In this document: one piece after another, positions 43,614 through 51,319 of the stretch | How the letters are laid out: every line of letters starts with the position of its first letter | Position numbering within the stretch: position 1 is the first letter of the stretch | DNA from: Humibacillus sp. DSM 29435 | GTDB lineage: Bacteria > Actinomycetota > Actinomycetes > Actinomycetales > Dermatophilaceae | NCBI RefSeq assembly: GCF_001758225.1 | Contig: NZ_MAST01000001.1 | Coordinates: 186,001-250,000, forward strand | Direction of reading: 5' to 3' | Length of the DNA stretch: 64,000 bases | The notes under the pieces: generated by a model | The model's input: only the letters and a program-made list of their open reading frames with translations | What the model was told of the DNA's origin: nothing | Databases searched by the model: none | Program-made: the position numbers and the translations under genes

Positions 43614-45038
43614 TCACGCCGGGGCCAGGAAGGAGTGCCCTCGGCGGACGGCGTCGACCATGCGCTGGTGGTCGCGCTCGGTCTGGTCGGCGTAGGCCCG
43701 GGCGAAGGAGCTCATCGCGAGATCGACCTTGTCGGAGCCCCCGACGTAGGCGGCGATCATGGACGCACCGCTCGAGCGCGCGTGGGCCTTGGCGAGCAGC
43801 TGCCCGCAGATGCCGGCGTAGTCGGCGGTCGCCGAGGGCTTGAGTGCGTCGAGCGGGATCGTGCCCTTCATGTTGCGGAACTGCCGAACGTAGTACTGCC
43901 GCCCGGCCACGGTGGTCCATCCGAGCAACGGGTCACTCACCGTCTGCAGAGCCTGCTGGTACTCCACGACGCGCTGACCCTGGTGCGCGTGCCACGCCGA
44001 CTCGCCGTGCACGTGCGGAGCGAGCACCGACCGCCTGGCCTGCTTGAGCTGGAGGAAGACGACATCGCTCGGGCTGCTGCCCTCCAGCAGCGCGACGTAC
44101 GCGCGCAGGCCCACACTGCCGACTCCGACGACCTTGTGCACGAAGTCGATGAGGGTGTAGCCGCCCAGCACCCGGCGCCAGTGCGGTGCGAGGGTGGCCA
44201 GATAGTCGTCCAGCCCGCCCGCGAGCAGCTCCGCCTCGTCGTCGTCGAGGTGGGTGATCAACGGCGGCTCCTGCACGATGCGCCGACCCGTGCCCTCCGT
44301 GGTCGTGAACCGAGGCAGGGCCCGGTCACTGGTGCGGCCCTGGGCCCGATGGGCGGCCCGTTCGATCTGCGCCTGCAGCGACGCGTCGGCTGCGGCCGTC
44401 TGGAGGCGGTCGAGGTCGAGCCGCTCGTAGGAGCGGGCCAACAGGGGCTGGGAGGCCAGCCACTTCATCTGGTTGCGATAGGCCGCCGAACACGATTCGA
44501 CGGCGGTGGCGCAGTGCTGCTCGCTCTGGCCGTTCTGTCGGCTGGCCACCCAGATGCTGGCGACGAGGCGGCGCAGGTCCCACTCCCAACCGCCGGGGTG
44601 GGCCTCGTCGAAGTCGTTGAGATCGAGCACGAGGTCGCGCTCGGGGGAGGCGTAGAACCCGAAGTTGCCGAAGTGGGCGTCGCCGCAGATGACGGGCGAG
44701 ATCCCGGTGGCCGGCAGGTGGGCGAGGTCTTCGGCCATCACCACCGCACTGCCGCGCAGGAAGCCGTACGGGGAGGCCACCATGCGTTCGACCCGGGTGG
44801 CGATCAGCTCACTGCGCCGCCCGCGGTGCGACTCGGTGATCTGTGCGACGACGTCAGGCCGGTCGGCCGGTTCCTCCCACTGCCCGAGCATCGACCGCGG
44901 TACCCGGTGGCGCAGGCTGTGTCCGAGTCGGTAGCGCTCCACTCGTGGCGTCGACGGATGCCGCAGCGACGTGTAGGGCTGGCTGTCGACCTCGGGCAGC
45001 ACCACATGGCTCCGGCCGGTGTGCTGTGCTGCGGTCAT
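43614..45038 (-). CDS. DUF2252 protein (kinase-like fold)
   Basis: 474 aa. 'VICGDAHFGNFGFY' resembles a kinase catalytic loop and 'LVLDLNDFDEAHPGG' the metal-binding DFD, as in all DUF2252 proteins. AGGAG lies 8 nt before ATG 45038; the longer in-frame reading starting near 45149 lacks this and overlaps soxR. Substrate unknown. A hairpin separates it from soxR. Confidence 0.87.
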   Translation of the reverse strand: MTAAQHTGRSHVVLPEVDSQPYTSLRHPSTPRVERYRLGHSLRHRVPRSMLGQWEEPADRPDVVAQITESHRGRRSELIATRVERMVASPYGFLRGSAVVMAEDLAHLPATGISPVICGDAHFGNFGFYASPERDLVLDLNDFDEAHPGGWEWDLRRLVASIWVASRQNGQSEQHCATAVESCSAAYRNQMKWLASQPLLARSYERLDLDRLQTAAADASLQAQIERAAHRAQGRTSDRALPRFTTTEGTGRRIVQEPPLITHLDDDEAELLAGGLDDYLATLAPHWRRVLGGYTLIDFVHKVVGVGSVGLRAYVALLEGSSPSDVVFLQLKQARRSVLAPHVHGESAWHAHQGQRVVEYQQALQTVSDPLLGWTTVAGRQYYVRQFRNMKGTIPLDALKPSATADYAGICGQLLAKAHARSSGASMIAAYVGGSDKVDLAMSSFARAYADQTERDHQRMVDAVRRGHSFLAPA

Positions 45039-45095
45039 CTCGGCGCTCCTCGTTATCGCGGTTTCGGCTGGCTCGGCTGTGTCGGCCGGCGGTGC

Positions 45096-45119
45096 CCGCC
45101 CCGGCCCCTCTCGGGGCGG
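45096..45119 (-). terminator. Terminator after soxR
   Basis: CCGCCCCG (45096-45103) pairs with CGGGGCGG (45112-45119) around 8 nt, 27 nt past the soxR stop. Confidence 0.65.
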
Positions 45120-45145
45120 TCTGTGGTCAGTGGCGCGAGTGGCGC

Positions 45146-45589
45146 TCACGGTTCGAGCAGCACGGCGCCGGGGCCGTCTGACGCCAGCGCGTCATCCGGG
45201 TTGTGCAGGGCACAGGTCGACAGGCTCAGGCAGCCGCAGCCGATGCAGGAGTCGAGCTGGTCGCGCAGCTTCTCGAGGCGACGGATCTGTTCCTCGAGCC
45301 GCGGGCGCCATGCCTGCGAGAGCCGGGCCCAGTCGCGACTGGTCGGGGTGCGCTCGTCGGGCAGGGTGGCCAGCGCTGCCGCGATCTCCTCGAGCGAGAG
45401 CCCGACCCGCTGGGCCGCACGCACGAACGAGACCCGGCGGATCGTGGCCCGTTCGTAGCGTCGTTGGTTGCCGGTGGTGCGCTGAGCCTGGATCAACCCG
45501 AGGTCGCCCCAGTAGCGCAGGGCTGACGTGGCCATGCCGGTGCGTTCGGCGCCCTCGCCGATGGTCAGCCCGGTCTGACGCCCCGACAC
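45146..45589 (-). CDS. soxR: SoxR-type redox-sensing MerR regulator
   Basis: 147 aa. MerR HTH 'LTIGEGAERTGMATSALRYW' and dimer helix. Four Cys, CIGCGCLSLSTC (115, 118, 120, 126), give the [2Fe-2S] spacing C-x2-C-x-C-x5-C. It activates targets when oxidised by redox-cycling compounds. I found no SoxR box with confidence nearby. GTG 45589 is 1 nt after the upstream kinase gene stop. Confidence 0.93.
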   Translation of the reverse strand: MSGRQTGLTIGEGAERTGMATSALRYWGDLGLIQAQRTTGNQRRYERATIRRVSFVRAAQRVGLSLEEIAAALATLPDERTPTSRDWARLSQAWRPRLEEQIRRLEKLRDQLDSCIGCGCLSLSTCALHNPDDALASDGPGAVLLEP

Positions 45590-45590
45590 G

Positions 45591-46157
45591 TCAGCTGATC
45601 CTCGCCTCGGCCAGTCGTGACAGGATCTCGTCGACGGTCTCGTCGGGCGTCTGCTGCGAGCTGTCGAGCCAGAGCCCGATGCGGGGTGTCTTCGTTCTGA
45701 CCATGTGGTCGAAGTCCCTGACCGACCACAGGTCGCCGTAGCCGACCTTGACCCGCTCTGACTCGCGCTGCATCACGACGGCCACATCGGGGGCGAGCAT
45801 CACCAGGCTGACGGGTCGTTCGACGAGCTGCTTGACGAACGGCTCGAGGGTGGCACCGACGAAGAGGTCCTGGACCACCACCGTGAAGCCGGCGGCGACA
45901 TAGCGGTTCGCGGTCTGGGCGGCAATGGAGTGGCGCAACGCCAGCTGTCGCTCGGCCTCGGGCTGGGCCTGGGGCGACATGTCGACCCTCCCGGTGACGA
46001 CGAAGCGTCGGAAGACATCGCCGCGCAGATGCACGGCACGCGAGAACCGTTCGGCCAACAGCTGGCTCACGGTCGACTTTCCGGCCGCCATCACGCCGGT
46101 GACCACGATGACCTGCGGCACGTCGAGATCGTGCCTCAGGGCCGGCGGCGAGCTCAC
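45591..46157 (-). CDS. P-loop kinase (AAA/phosphotransferase-like)
   Basis: 188 aa. Walker A 'GVMAAGKSTVSQLL', 'VHLRGDVFRRFV' and 'VVVQDLFVG' recall gluconate- and chloramphenicol-kinase-like small kinases. Substrate unknown. TAGGCT (46164-46169, minus strand) lies 6 nt before GTG 46157 with no ribosome site: leaderless layout. Cotranscribed with soxR. Confidence 0.78.
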   Translation of the reverse strand: MSSPPALRHDLDVPQVIVVTGVMAAGKSTVSQLLAERFSRAVHLRGDVFRRFVVTGRVDMSPQAQPEAERQLALRHSIAAQTANRYVAAGFTVVVQDLFVGATLEPFVKQLVERPVSLVMLAPDVAVVMQRESERVKVGYGDLWSVRDFDHMVRTKTPRIGLWLDSSQQTPDETVDEILSRLAEARIS

Positions 46158-46271
46158 TTACACAGCCTATGCCGCGGATGCCGTTCGATTCCAGAGTTCA
46201 GGCGACGTTCAAGTTCTGTTCGCACCGGTTGCGCTCGGGCGGGGCCAGTACCGGCCGCTTAGGCTGGGTGC

Positions 46272-47594
46272 ATGACGGATCTGCATGGCACTGGCACTCG
46301 TCCGCACGTCGTCGTTCTGGGTGGGGGCTTCGGGGGCCTCGCCGCGGTGCGGGCCCTGCGCAAGGAGGACGTCGACGTGACGCTCGTCGACCGGCATCCG
46401 TACAACACCTTCCAGCCGCTGCTCTACCAGGTGGCCACCGCGACGCTCAACCCCGGTGACGTCACCTGGTTCCTGCGCTCGGCACGGTCGAAGCAGGAGA
46501 ACATGCGGTTCGTCCAGGGCGACTGTGCCGAGGTCGACCACGACGCGCGCACGCTCCGCCTCTCTGGGGGTGAGGTGCTGACCTTCGACCACCTCGTCAT
46601 CGCCACCGGAGTCGCGGCCAACTTCTTCGGCACCCCGGGTGCGGAACAGTTCGCGATGCCGCTCTACACCCGCAACCAGGCCCTCGCGGTGCGCGACGCG
46701 GTCTTCTCAGGCCTGGAGGCGGCGGCGGCCGATCCGCATCGCGACAGCATTCGCGTCGTCGTCGTCGGTGGGGGCCCGACCGGTGTCGAGACTGCCGGTG
46801 CACTGGCCGAGATGCGCAACAAGGACGTGCCCGTGCTCTATCCCGAGCTCGACTCGAAGAAGGTCCACGTCACGCTGGTCGAGATGTCACCTGAGCTGCT
46901 CGCGCCCTTCACACCCGGCAGCCGCGACTATGCCCTCGAGTCGCTCCGTCGTCGCGGCGTCGACCTGCGACTGTCGACGAAGGTGAACGAGGTGCGCTCC
47001 GACGGGGTCGTCGTCGGTGATGCCGACGAGTTCCTGCCCGCGGGCGTCGTGATCTGGGCGAGCGGGGTGACGGCGCCGGATGCCGTGTCGACGTGGGGGG
47101 TGCCGCAGGGGCGCGGTCACCGCATCATGGTCGACGACCGTCAGCGCGTTCAGGGCCTCGACGCGATCTACGCGGTCGGTGACATCTCGGTGGCCGACGG
47201 TGACGCCGCTCTGCCGCAGCTGGCCCAGCCGGCGATCCAGCAGGGCAAGTTCGTGGGGCGTCTCATCGCGGCCGGCCTTCGGGGCGAGCCGACCGAGCCG
47301 TTCACGTACTCCGACAAGGGCATTCTCGCCACGATCGGTCGAGCATCCGCTGTCGCCGAGGTCACGGGGATTCCGCGCCTGCAGGGGTTTCCGGCCTGGA
47401 TGGTCTGGAACGGCGTGCACATCGTCACCTTGCTCGGCAACCGCAACCGTGTCGCGGCCATGGTCAACCTCGGCGCCAAGTACCTCGCGTGGGGCCGCAG
47501 CCACAACGCGATCGTCGGCGACACGAAGCCGCCGCAGCTGCACGCCGCGACGCCTGAGCGAACCCGCCCCGAGACGACTGAGGCCGACGCCTGA
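46272..47594 (+). CDS. ndh: Type II NADH dehydrogenase
   Basis: 440 aa. FAD-binding 'VVVLGGGFGGLAAVRAL', NAD-binding 'VVVVGGGPTGVETAGALAEM', C-terminal FAD loop 'IYAVGDISVADG' and membrane-binding C-terminus. Oxidises NADH and reduces menaquinone without proton pumping. TAGGCT (46260-46265) lies 6 nt before ATG 46272. Confidence 0.94.
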   Translation: MTDLHGTGTRPHVVVLGGGFGGLAAVRALRKEDVDVTLVDRHPYNTFQPLLYQVATATLNPGDVTWFLRSARSKQENMRFVQGDCAEVDHDARTLRLSGGEVLTFDHLVIATGVAANFFGTPGAEQFAMPLYTRNQALAVRDAVFSGLEAAAADPHRDSIRVVVVGGGPTGVETAGALAEMRNKDVPVLYPELDSKKVHVTLVEMSPELLAPFTPGSRDYALESLRRRGVDLRLSTKVNEVRSDGVVVGDADEFLPAGVVIWASGVTAPDAVSTWGVPQGRGHRIMVDDRQRVQGLDAIYAVGDISVADGDAALPQLAQPAIQQGKFVGRLIAAGLRGEPTEPFTYSDKGILATIGRASAVAEVTGIPRLQGFPAWMVWNGVHIVTLLGNRNRVAAMVNLGAKYLAWGRSHNAIVGDTKPPQLHAATPERTRPETTEADA

Positions 47595-47674
47595 GCGGCT
47601 GGGCCCAACCCAAGGTTCGACCCCCAGTGGCTCAGGCGGGTTCGTGGGCGAATGGTTCGCTCATACGGGTTCGC

Positions 47675-48706
47675 TCAGGCGTACGCCTCGACCTCGTCGG
47701 GCGTCGCGCGTCGCACCACCACACGGGTCCAGGCTCCGACGTAGAGCCGGTCGTCGTCGTCGAGCTCGGTCTTGGGGCCGACGCTGACGGCCTTGACCGG
47801 CAGTGGACCGGAGGCGGGGCCGACGAAGGTGCCGTTCGAGCTGCCCAGGTCTTCGACGAACCACCGCGTGCCGTCGGTGGTCAGCTGGGCGTGCCGACGG
47901 CTCACGCCGGGGTCAGACGACAGGTCGATCTCGGGGTTGGTGTTCTTGCTCGTCGACACCCGCCCGAGCAGCACGCTCTTGTGTCGCAACGGCATGATCA
48001 TGGGCAGGCCGGGTGAGGGGCAGGGGTCATCTGCCTCCTGGGTCTGGTACCAGTCGGGGTCGATCCACACCTCGGCGAGCCAGGTGAAGGCGGATGCCGC
48101 TGGGCTCGGTTCGCCTGTGCCGGCGCCGGCTGTGGCCGCTGCGGGAGTCGAGGCCGCCGAGGCTTTCGAGGTGCCGTCTTCGGCATCCGGCTCAGTTCCA
48201 GGATCGTGGCCGGGGTCGGATGACGACGCTGGGTCGGCGTTCGCCGGGTCAGCGTTCGGTGGCTCCGGTGGCTCCGATGCCGCGGGGTTGGCTGCGGCAG
48301 GGTCACCCGTCGCAGGGTCGGCCCCTGACGCGATGCCACCGCCACTGCCAGCGGCCGGCGCCGACGGGTCGCGGGGCATGGCCCCGGTGGTGAAGTCGTA
48401 GCCGCAGGCCTCGCAGAAGAGTGCGCCCTCGGCGTTCTCGGTGTGGCAGTTCGGGCACGACAGCATGCTCGAGGCGCCGGCGACCGGGCTCGCCGCGCCG
48501 CCGTGCGGAGCCGGCACCGGGTCGAGGTCGAGCGACGACTTCGAGCCGCCTGCCCCCGCGGAGCCGGAGGCGCCGACCGTCGGGTCGGCCGGGGCCGAGC
48601 CGGGTGTGGCAGGCGAGGACTGCGCTGCGGCGTCGATGGGCGACCCACAGGTGTCGCAGTAGTCGTCGGAACCGGACGTGTGCCCGTTGGGGCAGACCGC
48701 ACTCAC
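47675..48706 (-). CDS. Zinc-ribbon FHA-domain protein
   Basis: 343 aa. Two N-terminal ribbons (CPNGHTSGSDDYCDTCG and CPNCHTENAEGALFCEACG) are followed by a Pro/Ala/Asp-rich linker and an FHA domain: 'SVLLGRVS', 'DPGVSRRHAQL', 'FVEDLGSSNGTFVG'. It would bind phosphothreonine. Last gene of the PknG operon; the GTG start overlaps the vWA stop. It may be the phosphorylated reader, analogous in role to GarA, but shows no ETTS-type N-terminus. Confidence 0.9.
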   Translation of the reverse strand: MSAVCPNGHTSGSDDYCDTCGSPIDAAAQSSPATPGSAPADPTVGASGSAGAGGSKSSLDLDPVPAPHGGAASPVAGASSMLSCPNCHTENAEGALFCEACGYDFTTGAMPRDPSAPAAGSGGGIASGADPATGDPAAANPAASEPPEPPNADPANADPASSSDPGHDPGTEPDAEDGTSKASAASTPAAATAGAGTGEPSPAASAFTWLAEVWIDPDWYQTQEADDPCPSPGLPMIMPLRHKSVLLGRVSTSKNTNPEIDLSSDPGVSRRHAQLTTDGTRWFVEDLGSSNGTFVGPASGPLPVKAVSVGPKTELDDDDRLYVGAWTRVVVRRATPDEVEAYA

Positions 48707-49992
48707 CGGCGAACCCGGCTCGTCTTCGTCGATGCGGTGTCGAGCGACATGTCGTCGATCTTCGAGACGCCCTTCTTCAGTCGCACGGTGCCGGTGTCGG
48801 CGTCGTCGATCTCGACCACCTTCTTCAGGCGCGTCGTCATCTCGGCGTTGCCCGTCTGTGCCGCGAGCTGTACCGCCCGCCCGAGCTTGGAGGTGGCGAC
48901 GTCATCTTGACCAGCGGCCTTGGCGGCGATGCCGTCCTGGATGACCTTGGCCAGCTCGGCCTGACCCGTGTACGCCGCGACCGCCGGGTCGATGCGGGTG
49001 GTGAGGGTGTCGTCGTTGCTCCACTTCGCCTTGACGAGGGCCTGGGCCACGGGGTCGGGCCCGAGCGCGATCGACACGCGGGCCGCGAGCTGCTCCTGAC
49101 CGAGCGTGCGGGCCGGTAGCCGCACCGCCACGTGATAGTCGCGACTCTCGTCGGACCAGGCCCCGGTGGGGTAGGCGCCGGTCAGTGGGTTGACCTGGGT
49201 CTTGCGTGACGAGAGGTCTTCGAGGTTCGGTGAGACCTGCTTGACGAAGAGCAGCTCGGCGCCCTGCGGCACCCAGACCCGCAGCTCGGCGTTGGCCACC
49301 CCGCGGGCCATCGAGGCGCGCATCATCCGCTCGAACTCGGCCGCCATCTGTTCTGGGGCCGGGATGAGGTCGACAGTGCCGAGCAGCGCCGAGGCGATGC
49401 TGCGCACCTCCTCGACCCGCCACTGGTCACCGACACCACGGCAGTCGCACTGGAAGGCTCCGACGCACGAGGCCACCGCCGACTGCAGCGACTGGGGTGT
49501 CTCGCCCTCGTTGACGCCGTCGGTGAGCAGGATCGCGTGTCGCTTGGTCACGTGGGGCACGGTCTCGAAGATCTTTCGCGCGAGCGTGAGCCACGTGCCC
49601 ATCGCCGTGCCGCCGTTGGCGCGCAGGCCCTCGACGGCCCGCACCGCCTCACCGCGCGTGTTCGACGACATCGCCACGAGTGCCCCCTGGTGGCTGTAGG
49701 GGTAGACGATCTGGGCGGTGCCGTTGCCCGAGACGACGGCGAAGAGTGTGCCGTCGACGATCTCGTTGAGCGCCGCCTTGGCGGCCTCGCTGGCGGCCGC
49801 CACGCCGCGTCGCCCCATCGAACCGGAGGTGTCGATGAGGATCACCTCGGCCGATGAGCCGGCCGCGGTCGGAGTGGTCATCGACCCCGCCGTGGAGGCG
49901 CCCGTCGAGGTCACCCGCACGATGGCGTGTACGTCGGTGCCGCCGTCGGGCAGGAACTCGTTCTGGAAAACCTCTGCCGTGAAGTCAGCCAT
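48703..49992 (-). CDS. vWA-domain protein (TerY-like)
   Basis: 429 aa. The MIDAS motif 'ILIDTSGSMG' with 'GGTAMGTWL' and 'ILLTDGVNEG' is complete, so metal-dependent ligand binding is expected. The C-terminal part is beta-rich, then a helical tail. No signal peptide: cytosolic. Overlaps PP2C by 8 nt. vWA + PP2C + kinase is the pattern called TerY-P. Confidence 0.9.
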   Translation of the reverse strand: MADFTAEVFQNEFLPDGGTDVHAIVRVTSTGASTAGSMTTPTAAGSSAEVILIDTSGSMGRRGVAAASEAAKAALNEIVDGTLFAVVSGNGTAQIVYPYSHQGALVAMSSNTRGEAVRAVEGLRANGGTAMGTWLTLARKIFETVPHVTKRHAILLTDGVNEGETPQSLQSAVASCVGAFQCDCRGVGDQWRVEEVRSIASALLGTVDLIPAPEQMAAEFERMMRASMARGVANAELRVWVPQGAELLFVKQVSPNLEDLSSRKTQVNPLTGAYPTGAWSDESRDYHVAVRLPARTLGQEQLAARVSIALGPDPVAQALVKAKWSNDDTLTTRIDPAVAAYTGQAELAKVIQDGIAAKAAGQDDVATSKLGRAVQLAAQTGNAEMTTRLKKVVEIDDADTGTVRLKKGVSKIDDMSLDTASTKTSRVRR

Positions 49993-51319
49993 GGGTCGTC
50001 TCCTCTTCCTCTGAGGCGGCCGGCGCTGTCGCGAAGGCCACCCCGCTCGTTGCTATCGATCCTTGCCCAGCCAGTCGTGCCACGGCAACCGTGATGTTGT
50101 CGCGACCGCCCTGCGCGTTGGCGAAGTCGACCAGCTGTTGGGCGATCTCGGTCGGGTCGCTCGTGCCGTCGGGTCGAGCGGCCACCGTGGCCGCAGACTG
50201 CACCCTGGCGCGCAGCTCGTCGGCCTCGGAGCAGTAGTTCCACAACCCGTCGGAACACACCATCAGCCAGCCCGGGGTGGCGACCACGGTGGTCAGGTGG
50301 GGAGTGAGGTCGTCGGGGGAGTCCTTGCCGAGCCATCGCGTGATCGAGTGCGCCTGCGGCCCGGTCTCGGCCTGCTCGCGGTCCATCCCACCGTCGATCT
50401 GCTCCTGGGCGTAGGAGTCGTCGGAGCCGAGCTGACGGGCCGGTTCGGCCGCGCTGTCGGGCAGCCAGTAGACCCGGCTGTCGCCGACGTTGGCGGCCAC
50501 GATCACCTCGTTCTCGACGACTGCCGCGGCGAAGGTGCACGAGGGCGGGTTCGGCACGTCGGCGGTCACGGTAGCCGCGACGGCCGCGTCGGCCTCGGAC
50601 ACGGCCGTGGTCAGTGCCCGGCCGGCTCCCGCGGTCCAGGCGTCGTGGGTGCCGACACCCCGGGGGAAGGGCTGGTCCAACACGACCAGTGCCGCCTTCG
50701 CGGCAGCGAGCGAGGCGATGTGCGAGTCGGTCGCCATCGACACACCGTCGCAGACGACGAGAACGGCGCGTGAACCGGGGGTCGGCGAGGCGCTGAGCGA
50801 CATCGCGTCCTCGTTGCGGCTGTGACGCTTGCCGATGTCGCAGACGCCACCGACCCAGGTGGCCGGAGTCTGAACGACGTGGTTGCGGGGGTCAGGGGGT
50901 GGCGTGCCGCAGTGGTCGCAGTATCCGTCGACGATCTGACCGAGCCCGCACGCGGCGCAGGTCAGGTCGGGTAGCGCGGAGCCGGCGCCCGTGGCGGTGA
51001 CGACACCGGTCCACCCGACGTCGAGTGGGGACTCCTCACCCGTGGGCGCCGTCTGTGGCGTGGCCACCGCCCCGACACCGACCGCAAGACCGCTGGTGGG
51101 GGCTCCGGTCGTCGCGCCGGATGCCGCTGGGCCGGCCGGCGCGATGTCGGCGCCGCACGCTTCGCAGAAGGTGGCGCCCGCGTCGTTGTCGGTGCCGCAG
51201 GTGGGGCAGCTCGGCCCGGGCGGTGACGGTGGTCCGGATGCCTGCGGAAGGTCTGGGTAGGCCGCGGGCCCGGCCGAGGCCGGGCTCGCGAGGGGGGCGT
51301 CGGTCGGCAGATCGGTCAC
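49985..51319 (-). CDS. Zinc-ribbon PP2C-type protein phosphatase
   Basis: 444 aa. Two ribbons (CPTCGTDNDAGATFCEACG, CAACGLGQIVDGYCDHCG), then a PP2C domain: 'DIGKRHSRNEDAMSL', 'VLVVCDGVSMATD', 'GWLMVCSDGLWNY', 'GGRDNITVAVARL'. Metal-dependent Ser/Thr phosphatase that likely reverses PknG. GTG 51319 overlaps the pknG stop by 4 nt; a TTG 12 nt upstream is unlikely. Confidence 0.92.
   Translation of the reverse strand: MTDLPTDAPLASPASAGPAAYPDLPQASGPPSPPGPSCPTCGTDNDAGATFCEACGADIAPAGPAASGATTGAPTSGLAVGVGAVATPQTAPTGEESPLDVGWTGVVTATGAGSALPDLTCAACGLGQIVDGYCDHCGTPPPDPRNHVVQTPATWVGGVCDIGKRHSRNEDAMSLSASPTPGSRAVLVVCDGVSMATDSHIASLAAAKAALVVLDQPFPRGVGTHDAWTAGAGRALTTAVSEADAAVAATVTADVPNPPSCTFAAAVVENEVIVAANVGDSRVYWLPDSAAEPARQLGSDDSYAQEQIDGGMDREQAETGPQAHSITRWLGKDSPDDLTPHLTTVVATPGWLMVCSDGLWNYCSEADELRARVQSAATVAARPDGTSDPTEIAQQLVDFANAQGGRDNITVAVARLAGQGSIATSGVAFATAPAASEEEETTHG

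Noticed and set aside
45146-46272. SoxR binding site near soxR or ndh
   Set aside because: No sequence close to the CCTCAAG-N4-CTTGAGG-type box was found.
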